A DNA stretch of 64,000 nt from contig CANXME010000853.1 of NCBI GenBank assembly GCA_948144175.1, positions 186,001-250,000 of the forward strand, given 5' to 3'. Positions 1 through 10,390 of the stretch are shown piece after piece. The notes under the pieces are model-generated. The model saw only the letters and a list, made by a program, of their open reading frames with translations. It had not been told where the DNA came from and made no database searches. Origin of the DNA: Closterium sp. NIES-65. Taxonomy: Eukaryota; Streptophyta; Zygnematophyceae; Desmidiales; Closteriaceae. How positions within the stretch are numbered: position 1 is the first letter of the stretch; the number at the start of each line of letters is the position of its first letter. Both the position numbers and the translations under genes were made by a program.

Positions 1-1119
1 CATGGCACCTTGCTTGGGTCCTCCAAAACGGCTATACTTCAGCCTTGAGGGTGCTACTACCACTCTCTTCTTGCGGGTTGCACTCTGCTGCCCATATGGT
101 GAAGCTCCTCTCTGCACACTCCTCTTGGTGACCTTGGCGGTTGCAGCAGGCTTGGGCTGAAATGGTGAGTCCACACGTGCCGACTCATCCTCCAACCCCT
201 CCTCTGCAGCACGACCAGAAACTTGCTGCTCACCACCGCCACTGTGGTCACTGATCAGCTCTGACCCAGGGAGATCCTCAAGGTGCAGCTGAACCTCCTC
301 CACTGCAGACCGCTCAATCTCCTGTAGACGCAAGCAAATCTGCACCTGCTGCTGCTACTGCCAGTCCTTGTACATGACGTCCTCCACAAACTTGACGTCA
401 CGGCTGACCAGCGTCTTCTTGCTCTTGGGGTCCCACATCAGCCACCCCTTCAAGTCAGTAGCCATCCCAAGATGGACAGCCCACACAGCAGCAACTTCTA
501 GCTTGTGCCTCTTCTCCTTAGGCACCATCACAAGCCCCATGCAGCCCCACACCCGCAGCATGTCAATAGATGGCTTCTTCTCAAGCCAACGCTCGTACGG
601 CACCCAATGCTTGTCGCCAACATGTGTTAAGACCCTGTTCTTGACCGTGATGACATGGCGAATGGCATCGGGCCAGAACTTGTAGGGCATCCCAGCAGCC
701 CCCAACAAGGTCTTAGCCGCCTCGCCAATGGTCCGGTTCGCACGCTCAGCAATGCCGTTCTGCTGCGGTGTTCCTGGGCAGGTCAGCTGGTGTCGGATGC
801 CATTCCTCTTGAGAAACTTGGTGAATTCCGCTCCAAGGAACTCCTCACCACGGTCGCTCCTCAGCACCTTCACCAGCCGCATCGCTTGCCGCTCCACCAT
901 CGGCAACCAATCCTCCTTGATTGCCGCTCCAGCATCGCTCTCCTTGGACAGGGGACGTGCCCACGTGAAACGGCTCCATTCGTCCACCATGGTGAGGAAG
1001 TATCCCATAGGCAACCCAACTTTGACCTTTGTCACTATCCCAACCTCCACAATCCACCACAACCCAACTTGGCCACACTTGCCAACCTGGTTTGGCACCT
1101 CCCAACCACTTGGCAGCAT
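1..1119 (-). pseudogene. Cop-A: copia integrase fragment of a separate lineage
   Basis: The minus frame encodes a Ty1/copia integrase core, which inserts element cDNA into the genome. Acidic residues of the DDE triad are visible in MVDEWSRF, LRSDRGEEF and NGIAERANRT, followed by the usual copia C-terminal block with RVWGC and SRDVKF. A TAG within a run of CAG codons near position 352 interrupts the frame. The same frame then runs on through a Gln-, Glu- and Lys-rich region to position 1, where the window cuts it. The N-terminal HHCC finger, protease and Gag are not seen to the right of 1119, so this copy is truncated. It is clearly diverged from the other copia copies in the window. Identification as copia integrase is firm; the family is not known. 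Confidence 0.85.
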
Positions 1120-1305
1120 CTACAGTGATGTTGACGAATTTCCCAACCACCAAAAGTCTATACCCCTTATGGAGTCAACCCCACAACTTCCCATAGTCAC
1201 CACAACCAAATATCAAAAGCATACGAACTTCCAACGTTCGTAACTTTCTTGTTCGTGCTCCGATTGAAGCGATACTTGGTTCGTCGGAAAGCTCAAGCCA
1301 AATTA

Positions 1306-1336
<31 letters not shown>

Positions 1337-1404
1337 CACGCATGCAACGCACGAACATGTGATGGGAGGCAGACAGACGTGAATGCAAGTGATAGCATCA
1401 CATA
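1120..1404. other. junction between Cop-A and Cop-X with a CA microsatellite
   Basis: No coding signal is seen here. The stretch links the truncated integrase of Cop-A to the truncated integrase end of Cop-X. It holds an uninterrupted (CA)n run at 1310-1337, about 14 units. Neither element has an LTR here, so the junction probably formed by deletion or illegitimate recombination. Confidence 0.6.
1310..1337. repeat. (CA)n microsatellite
   Basis: A perfect CA dinucleotide run of about 14 units. On the minus strand it generates Val/Cys-rich reading frames that are artefacts. Confidence 0.95.
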
Positions 1405-2387
1405 ACAGGAAGAGACGGTAGAAAGGAACAAACTCGTCAAGGGTGACGTCCTGAGAGGGGAAGACACGGCGCGAGGTGGGGTGGTAAAACTGCCAGCCAG
1501 ACGCGTCAAGGACAAAGCCAAGGAAGACACAGGGAATGGTGCGGGAGGAGAGCTTGTCCGCGGACGTATCGCGGACAAGGGCACGAGCACCCCAGACTCG
1601 GAAACGTGACGCATCGCCAACCTCTCCCGTCCAACGCAGTGTGGGCGAGGTCTCCGGCAAGGAGACACGAGGCAAGAGGTTGAGTTGCAGCGCGGCCTAC
1701 CGGACCGCAAACGGCCACAAAAAATGGGGAGCCTCTGTATGGATCAAGGAGGTACGCGCGATCTCCATGACCAAGCCAATGCGGCGCTCATCAAGTCCAT
1801 TTTTTTGCGGTGAGCCCGCAAGCGTGAACGACTGCTCGATGCCCTCCCCCTGACAGAAGGCCCGCAAGAGGTCGGAGGTGAACTCACCACCTCTGCCAGA
1901 GTGCAGACGCAGGACAGGAAGGTCCTGGTGGAACCTCCGGCGGAGCTGAAGACGAACTGCTCGGATCCAAGGGATCAGGAAAGCAGGGACCCTACCCTTG
2001 GTGCGCAAGGGGAAGACCGTGGTGTAACGCGAGTAGTCGTCGACAACCAGCAGAAAGTACCGCTCACCGCCTTGTCCACGAATGCGGGCTGAGCCCCACA
2101 TGTCCAGGTCTAGGGCCTGTAGAGGAGCCTCAATCGGGGGAAACGAGGAGGAGTGAGGAGCGGCGCGCTGCCGCCCTTTGACACAAGGAAGGCAGGGCGG
2201 CGCAGGGGAGGCAGGGAGGGGAGGGAGGGACTTGGAAAGACACGACACTAGGAGGCGACGGTGCATGCCACGGAGACGTGGCAAGGAGGGGTGACCCAGG
2301 CGGTGGTGCCAGAGAAGAGTTTGGTGCGATAGGGAGCGACACGAACAAGGGGAGGCTACCTGACCTGACGCAGACACCTGACCAAAA
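1405..2387 (-). pseudogene. Cop-X integrase (inactivated)
   Basis: Copia integrase read right to left: HHCC finger (HHRLGHPS to CLPCVKG, about 2290-2180), first core Asp in VVDDYSRYTT, then LHSGRGGEF where the other copies have LHSDRGGEF. The second catalytic Asp is thus replaced by Gly. The last acidic motif reads NGLDERRIG instead of NGVAERRIG but keeps its Glu. A frameshift near 1680-1697 separates the core from the C-terminal block (VGDASRFRVWG, SQDVTLDE). The frame ends where Cop-X is truncated near 1405. Integration activity is excluded on both the lost Asp and the frameshift. Confidence 0.85.
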
Positions 2388-2392
2388 GCAGC

Positions 2393-2518
2393 AGTCAGAA
2401 ACAAGAAGTGTTGAAATAGAAAGGTTTTAGAGTACAAGTAGGAAACGCTAGAGAAGTGTACCCACTAAAGGCTAACCCACTGTAGCCCACACAACAGAAA
2501 CATATATAATGTTTGACA
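2393..2518 (-). repeat. Cop-B 3' LTR
   Basis: A 126-bp LTR. On the minus strand it begins TGTCAAACATTATATATG, with a TATA-like stretch close to the start. Its last dinucleotide is CT rather than CA because of a point difference from the 5' copy. The purine-rich tract adjoins it at 2519-2545. Confidence 0.92.
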
Positions 2519-2545
2519 CATCCCCATAGGCTAAGTGGGGGAGAG
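2519..2545 (-). promoter_or_regulatory. Cop-B polypurine tract with complementary C-run
   Basis: On the minus strand the tract ends in TATGGGGATG directly before the LTR. It is preceded by CTCCCCCAC, so the purine run can pair with the C-run to form a short hairpin. This is the expected plus-strand primer site, and the same arrangement recurs in Cop-C, -D, -E and -I. Confidence 0.7.
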
Positions 2546-2745
2546 CAAGGGGTCACAAGACCAGTCAAGAAAGACACGGCTAGCTCAGGGTGGATCACAA
2601 CGTCACCACACACTCTGAGCACAAGCAAAGGGCCACAAGGCCAGTTCACATGCAGAGGCATATAAGTAGCACAAGCATCACAGTGATCTATATCTAGGAA
2701 GCATGCATGTATATGTATATATATAGATCACAGTACAGGCAAAGT

Positions 2746-3531
2746 CTACAGCAAGTGAGGAAAAGTGGGCACAAGCCCTAACAAAGAGCAGAAACGCTGA
2801 TGATCACCAGACTGAAGTGCCTTGGTGAATATATCAGCAGTGTTGGCCTGAGTGGCCACGTAACGCAGATGAAGCTGACCACGCTGCTGCAACTCTCGAG
2901 CCAGAAAGTACCATAGAGCGATGTGCTTCGTTCTGTGCTCCAGTCTGTGCTCCTCACACAAGGCAATGGCAGCCTTGTTGTCGACGTACAGCACTGGAGG
3001 AGAACGAGGCCGCTCTCCCAGGTTGGTCAGCAAGTAGGTGAGCCAGCGTAACTCCTGTGCAGCTATGGCTGTGGCGTAGATCTCAGCCTCACAACTGGAG
3101 CTGAGAACTGAAGACAAACGCGTAGAACGCCACGAAACTGAGCCAGAGCCAAGGCTGAAGATGTAACCTTGTGAGGACCGCTTAGTAGCCTGGTCGTCAA
3201 CCCAAGAAGCGTCTGAGTGCCCAGTAAGAACAACAGAGCTCCCCCCTCCAAGCACGAGCCCCATGCCCGATGTACTGCACAAGTAGAGCAATACCCTCTT
3301 CGCAGCATCCCAGTGCACCTTTAGGTGCCTACCAGGAGCCACGTAGCGGGCCAGAAGGCCAAGAGGGTACGCTAGGTCAGGACGAGTGGAAGTCATCAGG
3401 TACGTGAGGCAGCCAACTAGCTCTGGGTAAGGACCACTCGGCTCTACGGACTCATCCGAAGGCAGAGCTGAGAGCGAGTGACCTATAGCCAGAGGAGTGG
3501 CCTGTGCGGAGGACTAGGTGAAGTCGAAGCG
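2746..3531 (-). pseudogene. Cop-B RNase H domain and RT C-terminus
   Basis: The open part (2746-3396) is a copia RNase H, which removes the RNA strand during reverse transcription. All four acidic positions are present: HSDASW, SCEAEI, YVDNKA and NTADIF. The domain ends with the family-typical HLL just before the stop. Between 3397 and 3531 the RT-to-RNase H connection is broken by two in-frame TAG codons (one CAG-to-TAG at QVL-Q, one Tyr-to-stop). The RNase H fold looks intact, but it could not be made as part of the polyprotein. Confidence 0.88.
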
Positions 3532-4262
3532 CTAAAGGACCTGCTGCACCATGTGTGACTGAGTCAGTGTGATGGTGCGGCGTGCTCTGTCCCGGGTGAT
3601 CTGCAAGCCAAGGTAGCTGCGCAGTTCACCCAGGTCTGTGCACGTGTGTCTCTTTTGCAGCTCCAACTTCACGTGGGCGAGAGTCTCAATGTCAGCAGTG
3701 GCAAAGACCAAGTCGTTGACGTACACGAGGATGTAGAACGGCGGCAACGAAGTGTCAGTGCGCAGAAGCAACGACGTGTCAGCAGTAGAAGGCGCGAACC
3801 CAAGTGCCGCAAGAGTAGTCCTCAGTGTGTCGTGCCACTCACGTGGTGCCTGGCGGAGACCGTAGACCGGCCGCTGGAGGCTCCACTGGGTACCAGGAGG
3901 AAACGACCCAGTGAAGCCAGGAGGGCGGCGCAGCCAGATCTCCTCGTGCAGGATGCCCTGCAAGAAAGCTATGCTGAAGTTAAGAGAGCGAAGCTCGTAG
4001 TCACGCTGAGCAGCAACGTGCAGTAGCACGCGAAGAGTGGTCATCTTTGGGGTGGGGGAGAAGGTCTGAAAGAAGTCTACTCCCTCTCGTTGACTGAAGC
4101 CTCGAGCAACGTAACGAGCCTTGAAGACAGGCGGAGAACCTGGCGGCCACTTCACCCTGAAAATCCACATGCCACTGACGATGTTCGCCCCAGGAGGGGG
4201 AACCTCGTCGACGTAAGTGCCAGTGGACTTCCAGGATGCCATCTCTGCATCCATGGCTGACT
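3532..4262 (-). pseudogene. Cop-B reverse transcriptase with mutated active site
   Basis: Copia RT domain, open over about 240 codons from the SQW-x-AAMDAEM start region through GMWIFRVK, KARYVARGFSQ and FSPTPKMTTLR. The catalytic motif at about 3720 reads YVND instead of the YVDD seen in Cop-D, -E, -H and -I. The first Asp of the metal-binding pair is therefore Asn (GAC to AAC). Polymerase families need both aspartates for the two-metal mechanism, so this RT should be inactive independently of the stop codons. The upstream boundary at about 4262 carries a stop that separates it from the conserved pre-RT region. Confidence 0.9.
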
Positions 4263-4263
4263 A

Positions 4264-5853
4264 CTACTGAGAAGAGTACTCACCCGCGATGGCCTCAGCG
4301 TAAGAGTGCGGGGTCGGGATGTCTGGAGCATCCGGGTCTTCCTCAGGGGCAAGCAGCATGGACACGAGATGAGGCGCAGCGGCTGCAAGACACTCAAGGT
4401 CCTCCTCTCTGTCCTCAAGGACGTCCGTGCCTAGAGCATACTCACCCTCGACGAACGGAGGACAGACAGACTCAGACTCAGCAACAAGACTAGCGGCGTT
4501 GTCTAGACGACAGCGAGCAGCAAAGTCGACAAGCTCAGCAACTAGGGTAGACGCAGCAGCAGACTCAAAGGAAGGGTCAGTGACAGCAGTGGCCAGGAGA
4601 CGCGTGACAGTAGGACTGGCAGCACGAAGAGAGTCAGACTCCGGGTCAGCAAGAACAAGAATAGAGGACGCATGAGGAGACGGCAGAGGGACACGCTGTG
4701 GAGCAGTGGAAGGACGCAGAGTCATATAGTGTGTGCCAGGGACAGGTGGAGGACGCTCACGCGGAACTCGGCGACCAATGCGAGCACCACGAGCAGGTGA
4801 TACAGGACGAGACATAGGCGACACAGGACGAGACTCAGGCTCACGATGCTCTATAAGACCGTCTATGGGACCAGTGTAGGGAGAAGGACCAGGAAGTGGT
4901 GAAGCAGGCGGTAGCTGTGACTGCGACTGGACAGGTGGAGGACACTCTAAGGAGGGAGGAGGACTAGGAGGAGGCGGCGGACCAAGAACCTGCTGAAGGA
5001 GCGGAACAAAGTACGACCGCGGCCGTGAAGTGCATCCAGAAACAGTAGAGACAGCACTAGAGCCTCCAGCCGAACCAGCACCGGCAGCACCTCCAGCAGC
5101 TCCAGTACCTCCAGCAGCACCAGTACCTCCAGCAGCACCAGCAACACCTCCAGCAGCTCCAGCAGCGGCAGCACCTCCACCAGCTCCAGGACCTCCAGTA
5201 GAACTAGGGCCTCCAGCGGGCTATACCCCAACACCAGGAGCTCCAATCCGGAGGCTGCAGCGCCGAGCGTACCACTCACGTAGCCGCTGAGGGGAGGGAG
5301 GCTCCGGCTGCGACACTGCACCCGCAGGGCCACTAGCCCCGACTCCAGCAGACCCCCCAGCTCCAGTAGCCCCACGACGGAGGCTGTAACTCTGGGAGTA
5401 CCACTCACGCAGCTGCTGTGAAGAGGGAGCGCCAACAGGCGCAATACGCTCAGTCTCAGAACCCCCAGCCTCAGCTTCTCTAGGCTTAGCACCCCTAGTA
5501 GCAGCACCCCCAGGCTCAGCACCCCCAGGCTCCGCACCCCCTGGCTCAGCACCCACAGGCTCAGCACCCACAGTCTCTGCACCCCCACGCTTAGCACCCC
5601 CAGTCTCAGTACCCCCAGACCTAGCACCACCAGGCTCAGCACGCTCAGCACCTCACGAAGGACCAGAGTCAATAGCTACCTCGACAGGCTCGACCAGGTC
5701 TACCTGGGACACACCTGAGGGAGCAGCACCCTGGGAAGAGAGGGGGTCTACCAACGGGACACGCGGGGTGAGGAAGAGCGGCGGGGGGGGGAGCGGGGCA
5801 GTGCGGTAGGGGAAGAGACGGTAACAGGATACCGACTCATCAAAGGTGACGTC
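4264..5853 (-). pseudogene. Cop-B integrase-RT linker and pre-RT region
   Basis: A conserved acidic pre-RT region (4264-4824: TVTRLLATAVTDPSFES, LVDFAARCRLD, PTPHSYAEA) is preceded by a low-complexity Gly/Ala/Pro/Glu linker (about 4950-5700). The linker consists of short repeats such as GGAEP and two LREWY motifs (about 5268-5290 and 5396-5420). Several frame changes occur inside the repeats, as expected from replication slippage. No enzymatic domain is seen. The linker probably serves as a flexible spacer between integrase and RT; that role is inferred. Confidence 0.75.
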
Positions 5854-7330
5854 CTAAGAGGCAAAGATACGGTGCGAGGTGGGGTGGTAAAAATGCCAGC
5901 CAGGCGCGTCCGGGACAAAGCCAAGGAAGACACAGGGAACGAAACGGAAGGAGAGCTTGTCCGTGGACGTATCACGGACAAAGGCTCGACATCCCCAGAC
6001 TCGGAACACCGACGCATCGCCAACCTCCCCCGTCCAATGGAGGTTAGGGGAGGTCTCCAGAACAGAGACACGGGGCCAGAGGTTGAGTTGATGCGCGGCG
6101 TACTGCACTGCAAATGGCCACAGGAAATGGGGGGCAGCCGCATGGATCATGGAGGTACGAGCGACCTCCATTACGAGACCAATGCGGCGCTCAGCAACCC
6201 CATTCTGCTGCGGAGAGTCCGGGAGAGTGAACGTCTGGCGGATGCCGTACTTCGCACAGTAGGCTGCCAAGAGGTCAGAGGAAAACTCGCCACCTCTGTC
6301 AGAGTGCAGACGTAGGACAGGAAAGTCCGACGGGAACCGCTCGCGGAGCTGGAGACAAGTAGCGCGGATCCAGGGGATCAAGACATCAGGGATCTCACCC
6401 TTGGTACGCAAGGGGAAGACCGTGGTGTAGCGCGTGTAGTCGTCGATGACCAGCAGAAAGTACCGCTCGTGGCCCTGTCCCCGGACGCAGGCGGGGCCCC
6501 ACACGTCCAGGTGGAGAGTCTGCAGGGGAGCCTCTGTGGGAGGGAACGAGGAAGAGTGAGGAACGGCGCGCTGCCGCCCCTCGACACAGGGAAGACAGGG
6601 AGGAGCAGGCGAGGGTGGGAGGGGAGGGAGAACCCTGGGAAGACCAGGGACAAGGTACTTGGAGTGCATGCCGCGAAGGCGCTGCACTGACGGGTGACCA
6701 AGGCGGTGGTGCCAGAGGACAGTCCTGTGCGATAGGGAGCAACACGAGCAAGGGGCCGATAGCTGACCTGACGCAGACGCAGACGCAGCTACGTGAGGGG
6801 ACTCAGTGGTCAGTGTGTACAAGTCCGACCCCGGCTGCCGAGTGAAGGTAGCGAGGTGACGACCCGTCTGGGCACACGTGCAGTGCGTCACACGCTCGTA
6901 GGCAGGGGTGAACTGGTGAACACCCGCGTCTTCGAGCGCAGAACCCGCCACCAAGTTCGTAGAGAACGAGGGGAGGTAGAGGCCCGACAGCGTGCCATAC
7001 GGGACAGCAAGACAAAGGAGGACAGTGGTGGAGGTCGCAAGGACAGGACCCCCAGAGGGGTCAGCGAGAGAGATAGCAACCGGTTTAGGAAGCTGCTCTA
7101 GGGCAGTGCGGTCGCGAAAGAAATAGTGGGAAGCACCTGAGTCCAGTGTGAAGGTGTGCAGTGCCTCAGTAGGTGCGGGACCAGCAGACGCAGACGCACT
7201 AGCACCTAGGGCAGCAGCCTCACCAGGACCTAGAGCAGCAGACGCAGTAGCACCTAGAGCTGCAGCCTCACTGGTCCCAATACCCGGGCCGGGCGGTACA
7301 CTCAGGTAACAGTCACCCTCAACACTAAAA
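5854..7330 (-). pseudogene. Cop-B protease and integrase
   Basis: One long open stretch covers the end of the knuckle region, the aspartic protease and the integrase. The protease active site is LDSGAS (about 7137) with a downstream LPSFSTNLV. The integrase has the HHCC finger (HHRLGHPS, CLPCVEG) and the core triad in VIDDYTRY, LHSDRGGEF and NGVAERRIG, all intact. It stops at 5854 with a TAG exactly where sister copies have the CAG of SQDVTFDE, a C-to-T change in a CHG context. These enzymes are intact over their catalytic regions but are cut off from RT by the stop. Confidence 0.88.
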
Positions 7331-8676
7331 GTCAATGCATACATAGCAGGAAGGATAGCATCATAGTCAAGAGCAAAGATATCAATCCCCTTCTGAAGCA
7401 GATCAGCCCAGCAGGGCAGCTCAGAGGCGTCAAGAAACTGCTCGCACCAGGCGTCGTCGAGGCGAAAGAAACAGCGCTGCGCCGTGTGAAACCTCCCACA
7501 GGTCTTGCCAGTGCGGTCACCTGTGCGGATGACGTACGGGCAGGTACCCCCACCCCCAGACCCCCCACGCTGAGAGTACCACTCATGGAGCTGCTGGGGC
7601 GACGGGGTCTCGCTGGGACGCTGCTGCTGCTGCCTCTGGCCGCCGCCGAGCCCGCCACGCTGCACCGCTCCACCGCGCCCTCCACCAGCTCCACCGCCGC
7701 CACCGCCGCCACCACCACCCCCGCCACCTTCACCACCGCCGCCTCCACCACCCCCAGTTCCGCCACCCCCCCCCCCCCCCCCCCCCCCCCCCCACCACTA
7801 GCACCACTCCCACCACCGCCGCCACCTCTGCCGCCCCCTCCACCCCCTCCACCACTGCCTCCCCCGCCGCCACCTCCGCCACCCCGGCCCCCCTTGCCCC
7901 TGCCGCCCTTGCGGCGCCCACTGGGGGCGTACGCAGCTCCGACCCCCTCAGCACCTAGGAAGGCAACAGCAGTAGCAGATGCAATGGAGGGGAGAAGGGG
8001 GGAGGGGGAACATCCCTCAAAGAAGGGAGTGCGAGGGTCGCCACGAGAGGGACCTACAGCTACAATGCCTTTCTCAGCTGCAAGGAGTTCCTTCTCGAGG
8101 AGGTCGACAGTGAGGTCTGTGGGGGAGAGAGCGAGAAAGTGGTCCCTGACAGCGCGAAGAGAGTCAGGGAGGCGAGTGACTAGGTGATAGAGGGTGAGGT
8201 ACATCGGGGGGGGGGTTCTTGGCTAGGAAATCGGGGGGGAGCGCGGCACGGTAGCGGAGATCACTAGTACGGAGGTGAGTGATGAGGTCAGCTACAGTGG
8301 CAAAGGCAGACAGATCCGGGAAGAGATAGGGCAGTGAGAGACGGCCTATCGCAGCAGTGGCAGGGGAGGAGTAGCGTGCAACTACAACATCGTACAGCTC
8401 CTCAGCGGTCTTATGCTGGCCGAAGTGCTCGCGCTCATCTAACGGCAGGTGACTCCGAACGGCTAGACGAGCATGGGCGTCACGAGTCTGCCACAGTGAG
8501 CGAGCAGTACTGTTAGCAGTAGCAGCAGGTGCGGGGGCAGCGCCGAACGTGTGGTCATATAGGGAAACGTCGTCCTTGGCAGTGATCTGGAGGAACATGT
8601 GAAGGTCATCTAGCCAGACATCAAACTTAATCGGTCGGCCCCCAGCGTCAAAAGTGAGAATAGTGGGACTGGCCAT
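7331..8676 (-). pseudogene. Cop-B Gag with Gly-rich tail and extended zinc knuckle
   Basis: The ATG at 8676 starts the family Gag (MASPTILTFDAGGRP), the capsid-like protein that packages element RNA. The N-terminal domain is about 160 residues. A one-base expansion in a ten-base C/G run (8206-8215) shifts the frame at KNPPP. The next frame carries the rest of Gag and a long Gly-rich tail, which is broken again in a 28-base C run (7766-7793). The knuckle follows near 7450-7540: CPYVIRTG, TCGRFH and QRCF, giving C-X13-C-X3-H-X4-C. An LHEWY variant of the recurring motif lies just before it. Both frameshifts lie in homopolymers, so a sequencing error cannot be excluded for either. Confidence 0.85.
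7766..7793. repeat. poly-C tract (28 bases)
   Basis: An uninterrupted run of C on the plus strand inside the Gly codon array of Cop-B Gag. It marks a frame change and is a likely site of slippage or base-calling error. Confidence 0.9.
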
Positions 8677-9327
8677 AGTGGTAGTAGCAGTAGTAGCAGT
8701 AGCAGTAGTAGCAGTAGCAGTAGCAATAGTAGCAATAGGAGTAGCAGTAGTAGCAGTAGCAGTAGCTGCTGTACGTGGGGCGGCGCGGCTCGGTCAGGGC
8801 GGCGCGGTTCGGGCGGCACGACTCGGGCGGCGCGGCTCGGGCAGGGCGGCGCGGCGCGGCTCGGGCTAGGCTACACGGCACGGCGCGATGGAGGGCCTGC
8901 GCGTGGGCGGCTCTAGTGGGCGGTCCGTGGCTGTGCGTGGTCTGTAGTCGCGCGTGGGCGGTGGCTTACGTGGGCGATGGGACGGCCTACGGGCGGGGCT
9001 GCGGGCCGCTAGCGAGCTACACGCGGCCAGGACGGCCGGTCGACGGGCGGCTAGCGGGATGCTCGTGGCGGCGTGGGCGGCTAACGGTCGGCGCACGCGC
9101 AAAAACGGCCGCGCGGGGGCTGCTTGCGGGCGACGCGCGCTAAAGAAAAAGGCCGCGTGCGGCACTAGCAAGCTGCGCACGGGCAGCAGGAGAAGGAGAG
9201 GCGCACGAGAAGGAGAGGCGCACGAGGGCGCACTAGGAGAGAGGCGCTCGAGGGCGCTATATCGATACGGCGCTTGAGGGCGCTTCTAACGGTGGGCCCT
9301 TAGGTAAGTCCTAGGTCTAGGACCTAA
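8677..9327 (-). other. Cop-B 5' leader
   Basis: About 650 bp between primer site and Gag ATG. The part nearest the ATG is a trinucleotide-rich array (TAC/TGC units, about 8677-8765), which gives poly-Leu artefact frames on the minus strand. The rest is GC-rich with imperfect short repeats. There is no coding signal. Packaging and translation-control roles are possible but unproven. Confidence 0.7.
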
Positions 9328-9340
9328 GCTCCTAATACCC
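9328..9340 (-). other. Cop-B primer binding site
   Basis: The minus strand reads GGGTATTAGGAGC immediately after the 5' LTR. It resembles the TGGTATCAGAGC site complementary to initiator Met tRNA used by many plant copia elements. Confidence 0.65.
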
Positions 9341-9467
9341 TGTCAGAAACAAGAAGTGTTGAAATAGAAAGGTTTTGGAGTACAAGTAGGAAAACCCTAG
9401 AGAAGTGTACCCCCTAAAGGCTAACCCACTGTACCCTACACAACAGAAACATATATAATGTTTGACA
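9341..9467 (-). repeat. Cop-B 5' LTR
   Basis: A 127-bp LTR bounded by TG and CA on the minus strand. It is nearly identical to 2393-2518 and is followed by the GCAGC target duplication at 9468-9472. It presumably carries the promoter; a TATA-like ATTATATATG lies near its start. Confidence 0.93.
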
Positions 9468-10390
9468 GCAGCTACCTGAGGGGATGCAGTAGTCAGTGTG
9501 TAAAGACTCGACCCTCGCCGACGGGTGAACGTGGCCAGGTGACGGCCAGTCCGAGAGCACGTACAGATCGCCACACACTCTCCTCCAGGGGTAAAGGTAT
9601 CAATCCATGCATCGTGGAGGACGGCGTTGCTCGCAAGGTTCGTACAGAATGAGGGGAGGTGAAGACCTGACAGTGAGCCAGACGGAACCGCCGGACCCGG
9701 AAGCACAGTGGTGGACCGTGCAAGAACTGGACCCCCTGAGGGGCCGGCCAGAGACATTGCAATAGGTGTAGGGAGTGGTGGAGTGCGGTACTGTCGCGAA
9801 AGAAACAGCGGGAAGAACTTGAGTCAAGCGTGAAGGTGTGCAAGGCCTCAGCAGGCGCAATACCTGAGAGAGCAGACTCGCTAGCACCTAAGGCAGCAGC
9901 CTCACTAGCACCTAGAGCAGCAACCTCTATACCGGGGTCGTACTGCACACACAAGCAACAGTCACTCTCAGCACCACCAGGCAAAGCATACATAGCAGTA
10001 AGGATGGCGTCATAGTCCAAAGAAAAGACAACAACGCCCGACCTAAGCAGCTCAAGCCAATGGGGGATCTCAGCCTCGTTTGCAAACTCTGCGTGCCAGG
10101 CGTCACTCAAATAGGCGAAGCAGCGGGACTGTGCGTGACCAGGTGTCCCACATGTCTGACCAGCTCGACGACCTGTGCGAATGACGTACGGGCAGCGACC
10201 AGGACTCGGAGACGTCCCACACTAGTAAAACCACTCACGAAACTTCTAGGACATAAGGGTCGAACGCCGCCGTAGCTGCATCTGGCCACCGCCAGAAACT
10301 CCGCAACAAACAGCGCCATTGTGACTGCTACTACGGCCGCCACCACTCCCAGTTTTGCCACCACCACCGTCAGCACTCCCACCGCTACTA
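9468..10390 (-). pseudogene. Cop-X protease and Gag-knuckle remnant
   Basis: Minus-strand remains of the 5' coding part of Cop-X. The extended knuckle (CPYVIRTG, TCGTPGH and SRCF; C-X13-C-X4-H-X4-C) lies at about 10110-10200. A degraded FREWF motif lies upstream at about 10229-10250, out of frame with the knuckle. The protease motif reads LDSSSS, so the Gly of DSG is lost. The ADPSGG and LPSFCTNL protease blocks are recognisable at 9600-9757. The N-terminal Gag domain is absent; the sequence passes directly into the repetitive leader. Confidence 0.8.

Larger units (their letters stand above)
2393..9467 (-). mobile_element. Cop-B: full-length copia element with TSD GCAGC
   Basis: Complete minus-strand copia retrotransposon with 126/127-bp LTRs (about seven differences by eye), a primer site, a leader, the order Gag-knuckle-protease-integrase-linker-RT-RNase H, and a purine tract. 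It is inserted in Cop-X with exact GCAGC duplications at 2388-2392 and 9468-9472. The coding region is broken by frameshifts in C/G runs (8206-8215 and 7766-7793), by CAG-to-TAG stops and by a D-to-N change in the RT active site. It is a dead copy, younger than Cop-X and in the same orientation. Confidence 0.93.

Noticed and set aside
7486..8187. A 233-codon Pro-rich ORF on the plus strand
   Set aside because: It is the antisense of the Gly-rich Gag tail of Cop-B; CCN-rich sequence is open on both strands. It has no domain.
8610..8819. Poly-Leu ORF resembling a membrane protein
   Set aside because: It is a translation of the trinucleotide array in the Cop-B leader; all frames give homopolymeric peptides.
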